35,064 nucleotides of DNA from Roseomonas sp. (GTDB lineage Bacteria > Pseudomonadota > Alphaproteobacteria > Acetobacterales > Acetobacteraceae). The notes beneath the pieces are model-generated. The model was not told where the DNA came from. It searched no databases and saw only the letters and a program-made list of their open reading frames with translations. Positions within the stretch are counted from its first letter, which is position 1, and each line of letters starts with the position of its first letter. Shown here piece by piece: positions 26,044 through 34,905 of the stretch. The DNA is taken from NCBI GenBank assembly GCA_020249775.1, contig JADCFA010000031.1:1-35064 (forward strand), read 5' to 3'. A program made the position numbers and the translations under genes.

Positions 26044-27021
26044 TTAATCCGCTGTCGCGCCCGCAGCCTGCACCAAGGGCGCCCATTTGGCCACCTCCCT
26101 TATGATGAAGCTGTTGTAATCTGCCGCCGAGTAAGTCCCAGGCGTGCCGCCAAGCTCGGCAAAGCGGTTCCTGATCTCGGCCGTTTGCAATAGCGCCAAT
26201 ACGTCCCGGTTCAGCCTTTCGATAATTGGCGCGGGCGTGCCCGCCGGCGCGGAAAGCCCGAACCAGGAATCCGATTCCAGCGGAAAGCCCTGCTCCCGGA
26301 AGGTCGGCACATCCGGGAAGGATGGGTGCCGCTCGGCCGAACACATGCCGACCGCAATCACCGATCCCTGCTTTATGTGGGATGCCGCCGAAGGCAGGCT
26401 GTCTGACATCATCGGCACCTGACCGGCGATCACCGCCTGCATGGCCGGCCCTGCGCCGCGGAAGGGCACATGGGTGATTTCCGTGCCGATCTGCCGGCTC
26501 ATTTGCACGACCAGAAGGTGATTGGACGACCCGGCGCCTGAGGTCGCCACCTGCAAGCCGCCCGCGCTTCTCGCCCGCGCCGCCACATCGGCCATGGTGC
26601 GGATGCCTGCGCGCGGATTGGCGACCCAAACGGTTGGGTTGCTCACCACCAGCGCGATATGGGCGAAATCCTTCACCGGATCATAGCGCACCTTGCTGCC
26701 ATAAACCGCCGGGCTGATGGCATGGCTCGCGATATTGGACATGACCAGGGTATAGCCATCGGGCGCGGCGCGGGCGACAGTTTCGCTGCCAAGCGTAGCA
26801 CCGGCACCGGCGCGGTTTTCGACCACAATGGAAACACCAAGCTTTTCCTGCAGACCCGCAGCAATCAGGCGCGCGACAAGGTCAGTGGTGCCGCCGGGCG
26901 CGAAAGGCACTACCAGGCGGATAGGCTGAGCCGGCCAAGCCCCCTGCGCATGCGCAACCATCGCCAAAAGCGGCGACGCGCCAATACCCAATAAAACGCT
27001 GCGGCGAGCAACGCTCCTCAT
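26044..27021 (-). CDS. tctC: tripartite tricarboxylate transporter substrate-binding protein (TctC/Bug family)
   Basis: This 325-aa periplasmic solute-binding protein starts with a signal region (MRSVARRSVLLGIGASPLLA, cleavage likely after HAQG). The Bug-family motif is visible: WPAQPIRLVVPFAPGGTTDLVARLIA, then VENRAGAGATLGSETVARAAPDGYTL. Substrate identity cannot be read from sequence. It is the first gene of the transporter operon. It is divergent from the M20/creatininase operon across 135 nt, which suggests its ligand feeds those enzymes. Confidence 0.94.
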   Translation of the reverse strand: MRSVARRSVLLGIGASPLLAMVAHAQGAWPAQPIRLVVPFAPGGTTDLVARLIAAGLQEKLGVSIVVENRAGAGATLGSETVARAAPDGYTLVMSNIASHAISPAVYGSKVRYDPVKDFAHIALVVSNPTVWVANPRAGIRTMADVAARARSAGGLQVATSGAGSSNHLLVVQMSRQIGTEITHVPFRGAGPAMQAVIAGQVPMMSDSLPSAASHIKQGSVIAVGMCSAERHPSFPDVPTFREQGFPLESDSWFGLSAPAGTPAPIIERLNRDVLALLQTAEIRNRFAELGGTPGTYSAADYNSFIIREVAKWAPLVQAAGATAD

Positions 27022-27156
27022 CCCTTGGCCCCCTTATTTATGACGTTTCTATTGCATGGCAGCGAAACCTGGGCAAGCGAGGCTTGCTGAAGCCTTGCTT
27101 CGGGCGACGCCCGGGCCGATCATTGGGCGAAACCCAGCCCCAACAGGAAATGCCCC
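27022..27156. promoter_or_regulatory. divergent promoter region between tctC and the hydrolase operon
   Basis: This 135-nt gap must carry promoters for the minus-strand transporter genes and the plus-strand hydrolase operon. I see no clear operator dyad or convincing -35/-10 pairs, and no regulator gene is adjacent. Shared control of the two operons is inference from the layout. Confidence 0.3.
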
Positions 27157-28347
27157 ATGCCGCAAGGTGACCGCCTGCCCAATGACCCCGAAACCCGCAT
27201 CCGCGAAGCGGCCGAAGCAGTGGCCCCGCGCCTGATCGAAATCCGGCGCGATATCCACACCCATCCGGAACTGGCCTTTCAGGAAACCCGCACCGCCGGG
27301 ATTGTGGCGGCGGAGCTTTCGCGCCTGGGCCTCTCGACCCGCACTGGCGTGGGGCGTACCGGGGTGGTGGCTGAAATCAAGGGCGCGCGCCCCGGCCCCA
27401 CGCTTGCCATTCGCGCCGATATGGATGCCCTACCAATCCATGAGGAAACGGCGCTGCCCTTCGCGAGTGAGATCGCCGGCCAGATGCATGCCTGCGGGCA
27501 TGATATTCATACCTCCACGCTTCTGGGCGTCGCCGCGGTGCTCAAGGATTTGGCGCCGCAGCTTGCCGGCACCGTGCGCCTTATCTTCCAGCCGGCGGAG
27601 GAAGTGCTTGAAGGGGCTGCCGCCATGATTGCCGATGGTGCGGCGGATGGCGTTGATATGGCGATTGGCTTCCATAACCACCCGGATATGCCGGTTGGTC
27701 GTTTCGGCTATGTGCGCGGTGCCTGCCTGGCGGCGTCTGACCGGTTTGACCTGATCATCCAGGGCAAATCCGGCCATGCTGCGCATCCTTACGCGGCGAT
27801 TGACCCGATTGTGGCGGCGGCGGCCTTTGTGCAGGAAGCGCAAACCGTGGTCAGCCGAGAAATCAAGCCCCTCCATCCGGCGGTGGTGACCATTGGACAA
27901 TTCGTGGGCGGCACCACCTATAACATCATCCCCGAACGCGTGCATCTGAAGGGCACGGTGCGCACGCTGCATCATGAATCGCGCGATATCGCCGAGGCGG
28001 CTTTGCGCCGCCTTGCAGAAGGGATCGGCATTTCCATGCGCGTGAAGACGGAGATGAACTATGTCCGCAAGGTGCCGCCCTTGGTGAATGATGATCGCGT
28101 GCTGGACCCCGTGATTGCCGCGGTGCGCCGGCAGATGGGTGATGTGGTAAGTGAAGGCGAGGCTTCGATGGGGGCCGAGGATTTCGCCGAATTCGCCGCG
28201 GTGGCGCCTTCCTTTCAGCTACGCATCGGCTCTGGCCAGCCCGGGCGAGATGACCGGCTGCACAACGCCTTCTACCAGCCGGATGAGCGCTGCATCGGCC
28301 TTGGCGTGCAGGCTTTGTCGCGCGCTGCGCTGGATTTGCTGGCATGA
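27157..28347 (+). CDS. M20-family amidohydrolase
   Basis: The 396-aa enzyme is of the M20D type (hippurate/N-acyl-amino-acid hydrolase and indole-acetamide hydrolase relatives). Metal-binding and fold motifs visible are IRRDIHTHPELAFQE, AIRADMDALPIHE, MHACGHDIHTSTLLG, LIFQPAEE, the dimerisation loop KSGHAAHPYAAIDPI and SMGAEDFAEFA. The reaction is hydrolysis of an amide bond in an N-acylated amino acid or similar substrate. It is the first gene of a three-gene operon; ATGA links it to the creatininase gene. Confidence 0.93.
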   Translation: MPQGDRLPNDPETRIREAAEAVAPRLIEIRRDIHTHPELAFQETRTAGIVAAELSRLGLSTRTGVGRTGVVAEIKGARPGPTLAIRADMDALPIHEETALPFASEIAGQMHACGHDIHTSTLLGVAAVLKDLAPQLAGTVRLIFQPAEEVLEGAAAMIADGAADGVDMAIGFHNHPDMPVGRFGYVRGACLAASDRFDLIIQGKSGHAAHPYAAIDPIVAAAAFVQEAQTVVSREIKPLHPAVVTIGQFVGGTTYNIIPERVHLKGTVRTLHHESRDIAEAALRRLAEGIGISMRVKTEMNYVRKVPPLVNDDRVLDPVIAAVRRQMGDVVSEGEASMGAEDFAEFAAVAPSFQLRIGSGQPGRDDRLHNAFYQPDERCIGLGVQALSRAALDLLA

Positions 28348-29135
28348 GCGTGCATCGCATTGCGGAGCTGACCGCACCTGAAGTCGCATCGCGCCTCGCT
28401 GCAGGGGCGGTTGCGATTTTGCCGATGGGCAGCCTGGAAACCCATGGCCCTGCATTGCCGATGGGCGATTACCTAGTGGCCGAGGAAATCGCCTGCCGCA
28501 TTGCCGCCGCCGCTTACGCCAAGGGCGCGGATGCGCTGGTGGCGCCGGCCATTCCCTTTGGCGGTGAGGATTTCTTCGCCGGGGTCGCGGGGGGCATCAC
28601 GCTGACGGTTGCTACCCTGACCGCTGTGATCGAGGAAATGGCCGAAGCCTTCATCAAAACCGGCACGCGGCGCATCATGATTGTGAATGGCCATGCCGGC
28701 ACCATCGCGCCGGCCGATGCCGCCGCCCGCAGCATGCGCCATCGGCATGGCGTCATTATCCCCGCGCTGCATCTCTGGCGCGAAGCGGGCAAGCTGCATG
28801 GTGAATTGGGCGGGCAGCCCATCACCTTTGGCCATGGCGGAGACCCGGTTGCCTCCGTCACCATGGCGCTGAAGCCGGAACTCTGCCGCCCTGAAGCGGC
28901 GCGCCCGCGTGACGCGACCGGGCCTTATCTTGGCGTGCCGCCAACGGGCTTTGGCGCCATCCGCGCCCATGGCGTGGAATTCGCCGTGCCGATGTGGGTT
29001 GAGGAAGTGGCGCCCGGCGGCGTCGCCGCGCCCGATCCGCGTGGCGCCAATGCCACGCATGGCGCGCGGATTGTCGAACAGCTTGTTGCAGCCGGCGCTG
29101 CCATCTGCGCGCAGCTGCGCGATCACGCGCCGTGA
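28344..29135 (+). CDS. creatininase-family amidohydrolase
   Basis: The 263-aa protein carries the creatininase signatures ILPMGSLETHGPALPMGDYLVAEE and IMIVNGHAGT, with HGGDPVAS later. These provide His/Asp/Glu ligands for metal. Family members include creatinine amidohydrolase and enzymes opening cyclic amides, as in the mycofactocin and FAPy-type pathways. Function within this operon is not certain. It is translationally coupled to the M20 gene (ATGA) and the downstream reductase (GTGA). Confidence 0.88.
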   Translation: MSVHRIAELTAPEVASRLAAGAVAILPMGSLETHGPALPMGDYLVAEEIACRIAAAAYAKGADALVAPAIPFGGEDFFAGVAGGITLTVATLTAVIEEMAEAFIKTGTRRIMIVNGHAGTIAPADAAARSMRHRHGVIIPALHLWREAGKLHGELGGQPITFGHGGDPVASVTMALKPELCRPEAARPRDATGPYLGVPPTGFGAIRAHGVEFAVPMWVEEVAPGGVAAPDPRGANATHGARIVEQLVAAGAAICAQLRDHAP

Positions 29136-30112
29136 AGCGCATTTGCGTCTATGGCGCCGGCGCCATCGGCGCGCATCTGGCGGCACGCCTTGCGGCGGCG
29201 GGCGCCGAGGTGAGTGTGATTGCACGCGGCGCCCATCTGGCGGCGATGCAGGCGCGGGGCATCACGCTGCGCGATGCGGCGGGTGATCGCACCTTCAGCG
29301 TGCAGGCCGCCGAAAGCGCTACCGCAATCGGCCCGGTGGATGCCGTATTGGTCACGGTAAAGGCGCCTGCGCTACCGGCAGTGGCAGCCGGGATCGCCCC
29401 TTTGCTCGGCCCCGATACGCCTGTTGCCTTCATCATGAACGGTATTCCCTGGTGGTATTTCGATGGCATTGGCGGCGCCCTGGAAGGCAAGCGCCTGGCA
29501 GTGCTGGACCCAGCTGATGCGCTGCGCCGCGCCATCGGTGTGGAGCGTGCCATTGGCGGCGTGATCTATGCCGCGAGTGCGGTGGTCGCACCCGGTATCG
29601 TCACCTCAGAACATACTGACCTGAAGCTTTTTCTCGGCGAGCCAAGCGGCGCGGTTTCCCCGCGCGCTCAAGCCTTGGCGACGCTACTGAGCGCTGGCGG
29701 CATGCCGACCGAGGCGGTTGCGAATATCCGCCACCGCATCTGGGGCAAGCTGCTTGGCAATATGGTGGTGGGGCCGCTTTGCCTGCTCTCACGCCAGGAT
29801 ATGAAGGCAACGCTGGCCGATCCGGCGATTTTCGAAGCGGGGGTCAGGATTTCTGATGAAGGCACGGCGCTGGCCCGCGCGCTTGGCCATGATCTGAAAG
29901 TGCCGGGCGAGGTGCGGATGCGCCGCTTTGGGGAAACCGCACACAAACCTTCCATCCTGCAGGATTTGGAATTGGGCCGACCGATGGAAATTGACGCGCT
30001 GTTCACTGCGCCCTTGCAGTTGGGGCGCGATTTGGGCGTGCCCATGCCGCATTTTGCGCTGATGGTGGCGCTGGCAACCCAGTCCGCACGCGCGGCGGGG
30101 CTTTATTGGTGA
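29132..30112 (+). CDS. 2-dehydropantoate 2-reductase-like protein (ketopantoate reductase family)
   Basis: The 326-aa protein starts at GTG 29132, overlapping the creatininase stop (GTGA). A Rossmann N-terminus (KRICVYGAGAIGAHLAARLAAAG) and the C-terminal domain with the conserved lysine region (WGKLLGNMVVGPLC, and KPSILQDLELGRPMEIDAL) are visible. Family proteins reduce ketopantoate or other 2-oxo acids with NADPH. In this operon it more likely acts on a catabolic product than in coenzyme A synthesis; that is inference. Confidence 0.88.
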   Translation: MKRICVYGAGAIGAHLAARLAAAGAEVSVIARGAHLAAMQARGITLRDAAGDRTFSVQAAESATAIGPVDAVLVTVKAPALPAVAAGIAPLLGPDTPVAFIMNGIPWWYFDGIGGALEGKRLAVLDPADALRRAIGVERAIGGVIYAASAVVAPGIVTSEHTDLKLFLGEPSGAVSPRAQALATLLSAGGMPTEAVANIRHRIWGKLLGNMVVGPLCLLSRQDMKATLADPAIFEAGVRISDEGTALARALGHDLKVPGEVRMRRFGETAHKPSILQDLELGRPMEIDALFTAPLQLGRDLGVPMPHFALMVALATQSARAAGLYW

Positions 30113-30219
30113 TGCGGCCTCCGGCACGCTGCGCACAGCTGCGGGACGGGTCCGCCATGCACGGGCCGGGACACCCCGTTAGCAAAGAGGTTCGTAACAA
30201 CAAATAAGGACCCTACGCC

Positions 30220-30732
30220 ATGGCGACCACACAGCGCGAAGAACGCGAACTTCTCGGCCATGATGCCTTCGCCCTGATTGCGCCGAGCCATCAGCCGGCC
30301 ATTGCCGCGCTGCCGCCGGAGGAACTCCGCAGCCTTGCGATCCGCCTGCGCGCCGAACACGGCAAGCTTCGGGACCTGATCCGCGAGGGTAAGCGTGCCA
30401 AGCGTGGCAAGGGCGATGCCCGGGCAGCGTCGAGCGCCGAGGCCGGCAAGGCGACGCGCCGCAAGCAAGTCTATGCCGCGGCGCTGAAGCGCGTGAACAA
30501 GCGTTTCGATGAGCTGACGCATGAGCGCCGGCGTGCCGAGCATCGCGCTGCGCTCAAGGAAGCGCTGGCCCGCCGCAAGGCGCAGCGCGCGCGACATCCT
30601 GCCGCCGGCTTCGGTTCAAGCGAGGGGATGCGGAGCAAGGGGAACGCGAAGAGGGCCAAGCATGTGCATGGCGCGCGGATTGGCAGCGTTTCCGCCCAGA
30701 ACAAGCGCGCCCAGGCACGGCGGGATGGCTAA
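30220..30732 (+). CDS. basic coiled protein of unknown function, 170 aa
   Basis: The start is ATG 30220, preceded by AAGGA. The protein is rich in Arg, Lys and Ala. Residues about 15-60 read ALIAPSHQPAIAALPPEELR and later LRDLIREGKRAKRGKG. The middle is a helical region (RRKQVYAAALKRVNKRFDEL, ALKEALARRKAQR). The tail (about 128-170) is basic and Gly/Ser/Lys-rich. The composition suggests nucleic-acid or ribosome binding, but no family is recognised with certainty. It is a single gene with its own terminator. Confidence 0.7.
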   Translation: MATTQREERELLGHDAFALIAPSHQPAIAALPPEELRSLAIRLRAEHGKLRDLIREGKRAKRGKGDARAASSAEAGKATRRKQVYAAALKRVNKRFDELTHERRRAEHRAALKEALARRKAQRARHPAAGFGSSEGMRSKGNAKRAKHVHGARIGSVSAQNKRAQARRDG

Positions 30733-30747
30733 TTTTGAGCAGTAGGA

Positions 30748-30789
30748 CAGGTGACGGGCGGGGCAATTCCGACCCGCACCTGCTTTTAT
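30748..30789 (+). terminator. rho-independent terminator
   Basis: Hairpin arms CAGGTG plus CGGG (30748-30758, with one bulged A) pair with CCCG plus CACCTG (30773-30782). The tail continues into CTTTTATA. It lies 16 nt after the stop of the basic 170-aa protein gene and separates it from the metallopeptidase gene. Confidence 0.7.
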
Positions 30790-31054
30790 ACCGCTGGGCG
30801 CGCTTGCAGCGGAACGGCTCTCCTATCAAGGAATATATGGCGCCCCGCCGTTCACTGGTGAAGCGAAGCTTCTGAGGGACCGCATTGCCCTTCGGCAAAG
30901 CCAGCATTGCAGCACTAGGCTGCGCATCATCGTTAAATGACAATCCGGGCTGCGACCGGCCTCGAAGATTGATTATAGATTACAGATAATTTAATTTACA
31001 AGACGCGATCTCTTCCCTTTCACTAAAAAATTAACGACGCGTCGGAATATCGCC
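30790..31054 (+). promoter_or_regulatory. AT-rich leader upstream of the metallopeptidase gene
   Basis: This gene-free stretch belongs to the 322-nt gap between the basic protein and the metallopeptidase. The first half is of ordinary composition. Bases about 30968-31030 are strongly AT-rich, with overlapping GATTA/TAGATTA and ATAATTTAATTT elements, and are likely to contain the promoter. No precise box assignment is justified. A weak GGAA lies before ATG 31055. Confidence 0.35.
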
Positions 31055-33832
31055 ATGCCTCAGATTGATGATCCCGATTACGAAGATGATCATGATCACG
31101 TTCACCCTCCGCCGCCAATAGCCCCCCCGGAAGCCGAACCGAATGGCTTCGGCGTATCCAGCACCACCAATGGCAATCAAAGCTCAGCCGGCATCGTCAG
31201 CCTTTCAAACGGCAATTTCGTCATCTCCTTTCTGTCCAACAGTACGGCGGATGATGGCCAGGACATCAGGGCGCGCTTCTTTCGCCTGGATGGGTCAGCG
31301 ATAGGGTCTGATATCAGGATAAATGAGACTGCCGCCGGTACGCAGACCGGCTTGAGTTCGCTTGCGCTGAATGATGGGTCCGTTCTGATCACCTGGCGGT
31401 CACCCGATCCTCTCAATTCAGGCAATTCGCATCTCTTTGGCCGACGCTTCAGCGCCGACGGCGTAGCCTTGACCGGGGAAATACAACTCAGCACGAGTGG
31501 CGCGGATGGGTCCTACAGCTTCATCCAAAGGAGCGGCAGTAGTGGCGTGATCCTTTTCGCCTATCAGAATGATGGTGAAATTCAGGGCAGAAGCTTTGAT
31601 CCCGTGACCCTTGCGGCAAAGAACGGCGAAGCCCAACTCAATACCACGCTTACTGGAACGCCTGCCACGATTGGGTTACAGAGCCTTTCAAATGGAAATT
31701 ATTTATTACGTTTCGAATCGCCTGAGGGGGGCGCCAATGGCACTGAAATCCGCAACCGGGTGTTTTCTGTTGATACTAACGGCAATTTGACCCCGGTCAG
31801 CATTAATTCCTCCACCAATGACTTTTTGGTGAATACAACGACAAGTGGTGATCAGACCGGCATTCGCACCAATCGGCTTGCTGATGGGAGGCTGCTCGAA
31901 GTTTGGCAATCCACCGATACCGGAGATGGATCGGGTACTGCGATTCGGGCGCGCTTTTCGGCTTCTGATGGCACGCCAACGGGAACCGATTTCGTCTTCA
32001 ACATCACCACAACTGGCGATCAGCGTTCACCTATCATTCTTGGTTTCAATGACGGTCGGCGGTTGGTCTGGTGGCATTCTTTTGAGAGCGGCCCCACGGA
32101 TACCATCCGCGGACGCTGGGTGGATCATAATGGCGTGCTTGGCGCCAGCGATTTCGTGATTACGACTCTACCAGACACTTCGGTGCCTGGCTTTACCCTG
32201 GCGCTTCTGGCGGACCAAAGCGTGGTCGCCGTTTACGGCGGCACCGGTGCCGGCGATGGCAGCGGGAGTGGTATACAAGCGACCCGCATCACGAGCTTGG
32301 GCGGGGCGCTCTTTCCCGCTGCGGGAGTTCCGAATGAGCTGACGCTGCCCCCAGTTCTGGCCAGCCCTTTCGATGATCCCCTGCCCGAATATGATTGGGC
32401 AACCGCTGCGGCGCAGATTTCACGCAATATCACCAGCAGCAATCAGGCTTTCACGGCGGGTCTCGGAAATCCGCTCACCATGAGTTTCGCTTTCCGTGAT
32501 TCGTCAACAAATATGCCCCCCATGACGACTGGCGCCTCTGGCTTTTCGCGCTTCACCGACACCCAGATTTCCGCAGCGCTTTATGCCATGCAGCAATGGC
32601 AGGACGTAGCCAATATTACGCTGACCCGCGTCCAGGATCCGGGCAGCCAATACAGCAATAACGCACAACTGACATTATGGAATTATACCGGCGCCACATC
32701 CGGCTCCGGCCCCGCCAATGCCTCAGGCTATGGGCAATGGCGAAGCGCAAGCGGCACATGGCAGAACTTTGTCTACCTCAATGAACAAAAAACACTGGCC
32801 ACGGCACCCACGAGCGAAAATGGCGGCCTTGAATTCTACATGCATGAGATCGGCCATGCGCTCGGCTTGTCCCATCCGGGTCCCTATAACATCGGCGGCA
32901 CCGGGACTTATACCGCCTATGCGCAGGATGCGATTTTTTTTGAGGACTCAGAACAATATAGCTTGATGAGCTATTTCAACGGAAATACGACCCACGCCTT
33001 CTTGGGCTCCGCCAACTCGACCACCCCGATGCTCTACGATATCGGCGCCATCCAGCGCCTATACGGCGCCAATATGACAACCCGCACGGGCGACAATATT
33101 TATGGCTTTAACGCCAATGCAGGCCAGGCGTTTTCCATTACACTGCCCAACCAGCAAACCGTCTTTTCCGTATGGGATGCCGGCGGTCGCGATGTGTTTG
33201 ATTTCTCCGGCTACAGCCAGACCCAATGGATCAACTTGAATGAGGAGGCGTTTTCCTCAGTCGGCGGCCTGCGAAACAATATCTCCATCGCGAGGAGTGT
33301 GACGATTGAAGATGCCTATGGTGGGTCTGGCGCCGATAGTATGTTGGGATCTGCGGCGGCCAATCTGCTGCGCGGCAATGCCGGGGCGGATAGCCTTGAT
33401 GGGGCTAGTGGCAATGACACCCTGGAAGGTGGCGATGGGAATGATTACTACTTCAGCGTCACGAGCGCTGACAGGATAACCGAAGCCGCCGGCGGCGGGG
33501 CGGATACGCTCATTGCCAATAGCAGCCTTTCGATGCCCGAGAATATTGAAGTCGCCATTATTGCTTCGGGGGCGCTGGGCGTCAGCCTGACTGGCGGTAT
33601 CGGGAATGAGATCATCATCGGCAATGAAGTCAGCAACATCATTTCCGGCGGCGCTGGCGATGATACTTTGAATGGTATCGCCGGCAATGATCAGATCATC
33701 GGCGGGGAGGGCAATGATCTGATCATAGCTGGGGACGGCGCTCAATTCCTGGATGGTGGACCTGGCGACGATGTCATCATGATTGGCAATACCGATCTTG
33801 CGACGCTCCTGGCGCTATTTGGCCCCTCCTGA
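31055..33832 (+). CDS. serralysin-type M10 metallopeptidase with N-terminal repeat domain and RTX C-terminus
   Basis: This 925-aa protein has no signal peptide. Residues 10-29 are Asp/His/Pro-rich. Residues about 45-420 hold seven repeats of a strand motif (SLSNGNFVISF at 49, then near 103, 160, 210, 274, 330 and 384), suggesting a seven-bladed propeller. The catalytic domain (about 446-740) has HEIGHALGLSHPG at 597-609 as zinc site and SLMSYF, with Met-turn Met638. Residues 755-802 and 865-911 are GGxGxD RTX calcium repeats, the usual type I secretion signal region. A secreted calcium-binding protease is inferred. No secretion genes are adjacent. Base composition is lower in GC than the surroundings. 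Confidence 0.9.
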   Translation: MPQIDDPDYEDDHDHVHPPPPIAPPEAEPNGFGVSSTTNGNQSSAGIVSLSNGNFVISFLSNSTADDGQDIRARFFRLDGSAIGSDIRINETAAGTQTGLSSLALNDGSVLITWRSPDPLNSGNSHLFGRRFSADGVALTGEIQLSTSGADGSYSFIQRSGSSGVILFAYQNDGEIQGRSFDPVTLAAKNGEAQLNTTLTGTPATIGLQSLSNGNYLLRFESPEGGANGTEIRNRVFSVDTNGNLTPVSINSSTNDFLVNTTTSGDQTGIRTNRLADGRLLEVWQSTDTGDGSGTAIRARFSASDGTPTGTDFVFNITTTGDQRSPIILGFNDGRRLVWWHSFESGPTDTIRGRWVDHNGVLGASDFVITTLPDTSVPGFTLALLADQSVVAVYGGTGAGDGSGSGIQATRITSLGGALFPAAGVPNELTLPPVLASPFDDPLPEYDWATAAAQISRNITSSNQAFTAGLGNPLTMSFAFRDSSTNMPPMTTGASGFSRFTDTQISAALYAMQQWQDVANITLTRVQDPGSQYSNNAQLTLWNYTGATSGSGPANASGYGQWRSASGTWQNFVYLNEQKTLATAPTSENGGLEFYMHEIGHALGLSHPGPYNIGGTGTYTAYAQDAIFFEDSEQYSLMSYFNGNTTHAFLGSANSTTPMLYDIGAIQRLYGANMTTRTGDNIYGFNANAGQAFSITLPNQQTVFSVWDAGGRDVFDFSGYSQTQWINLNEEAFSSVGGLRNNISIARSVTIEDAYGGSGADSMLGSAAANLLRGNAGADSLDGASGNDTLEGGDGNDYYFSVTSADRITEAAGGGADTLIANSSLSMPENIEVAIIASGALGVSLTGGIGNEIIIGNEVSNIISGGAGDDTLNGIAGNDQIIGGEGNDLIIAGDGAQFLDGGPGDDVIMIGNTDLATLLALFGPS

Positions 33833-33863
33833 AGCTTGGCCGAAACACAGGGCGGAATGCAGC

Positions 33864-34664
33864 CTATCCCGCCAGAAACGCCAATACTGCCGCATTGAAA
33901 TCTGCTGGGTTATCCACCTGCGCACTATGCGCGGCGCGCGGAATGGTCACGCGGCGCGCATTCGGCATGGCGCCTTCCAGCGCATCCAAGATGCGCCCGA
34001 ATTGCGGCTGGGATTGATCGCCACCCACCAGTAGCGCGCGCACGGCAATGCCGGCAGCATCTTCCCGCGCATAAGGCTTGCGCTGTTCCTTGATCTGCCC
34101 GAGCAATGTGGTCGCATTGTCGCGATTGACTATCTTCCGCGCCTCGGAACGCTTTGCCCATGCGCCAGGGCCACCGGTATGTTCAGCGACAACCGTCAAG
34201 CCTTCTTCCATTTTGCCCTCAGCAATCAGGGCCGCGCCGCGTGCAAAGGCCGATGCCTGATTACCCGCGGGCGGCGCACCAGCCAGGCTTTCAGCCAATT
34301 CACCGCCTGGTTCCAGCAATACCAAGGATGCCAGCAATTCCGGATGATGCTGCGCCACACGAAAAGCGATATGCCCGCCGCGGGAATGGCCAAGCAAATG
34401 CATCTTGCCTTTGCCGAGCCCACGAATGAAGCCCGCCACATCTGCCGTATGCCGCGCAATGGTGAAATCCCCATCTTCACGCCACTTATCGGGCCAGCAA
34501 TGTCGCAGGCTGATAGCAATCGCGTGATACTGCGCACCAAAGGCTTCCATCTGCCCCGCGAAGGAACGCTGATCCCCAAGCGTGCCATGCACCATCACCA
34601 CCGGCGTGCCGCTGCCGGCTTCGACATAGGCAATCGGATAATCATCAACGCTCATTGTCGGCAT
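33864..34664 (-). CDS. alpha/beta hydrolase
   Basis: I choose ATG 34664 (MPTMSVDDYPIAYVE), since GAGGAG ends 6 nt before it; a GTG start at 34682 would add MLEESM and overlap pdxJ. The 266-aa protein shows PVVMVHGTLGDQRSF, the nucleophile elbow GHSRGGH, acidic residue near GGDQSQ and the catalytic histidine in RAAHSAQ. It resembles non-haem haloperoxidase/esterase-type hydrolases. It follows the broken pdxJ gene, and its transcript may have been altered by the IS insertion. Confidence 0.88.
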   Translation of the reverse strand: MPTMSVDDYPIAYVEAGSGTPVVMVHGTLGDQRSFAGQMEAFGAQYHAIAISLRHCWPDKWREDGDFTIARHTADVAGFIRGLGKGKMHLLGHSRGGHIAFRVAQHHPELLASLVLLEPGGELAESLAGAPPAGNQASAFARGAALIAEGKMEEGLTVVAEHTGGPGAWAKRSEARKIVNRDNATTLLGQIKEQRKPYAREDAAGIAVRALLVGGDQSQPQFGRILDALEGAMPNARRVTIPRAAHSAQVDNPADFNAAVLAFLAG

Positions 34665-34674
34665 CATACTCTCC

Positions 34675-34905
34675 TCAAGCACCGCGCGCCGCGGTGATCA
34701 ACGCCTTGAAGCGCCGCACCACCGCGGGAAGCCCTTCAAAAACGCTTTGCGAAATCAGGAAATGCCCGATGGAGATTTCCGTGACTTCCTCAATCCGCGC
34801 AATGTCACTCACCGTCTCATATGTCAGCCCATGCCCGGCATGGCAGAGCAAGCCCGCGCGCCGTGCCGCAACCACACCCGCCTGCAAGCGCGCCAATTGC
34901 CTGGA
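34675..34905 (-). pseudogene. pdxJ: pdxJ, C-terminal fragment cut by an insertion sequence
   Basis: The frame reads LARLQAGVVAARRAGLLCHAG then HGLTYETVSDIARI and EISIGHFLISQSVFEG, which is the C-terminus of pyridoxine 5'-phosphate synthase (catalytic His in AGHGL and the phosphate-binding GHFLI segment). About 170 N-terminal residues are missing. Upstream the frame runs into IS sequence and a TAA about 20 nt before LARLQ. The truncation point is near 34905. Pyridoxal phosphate synthesis would depend on another copy or pathway if the upstream half is also lost. Confidence 0.85.
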
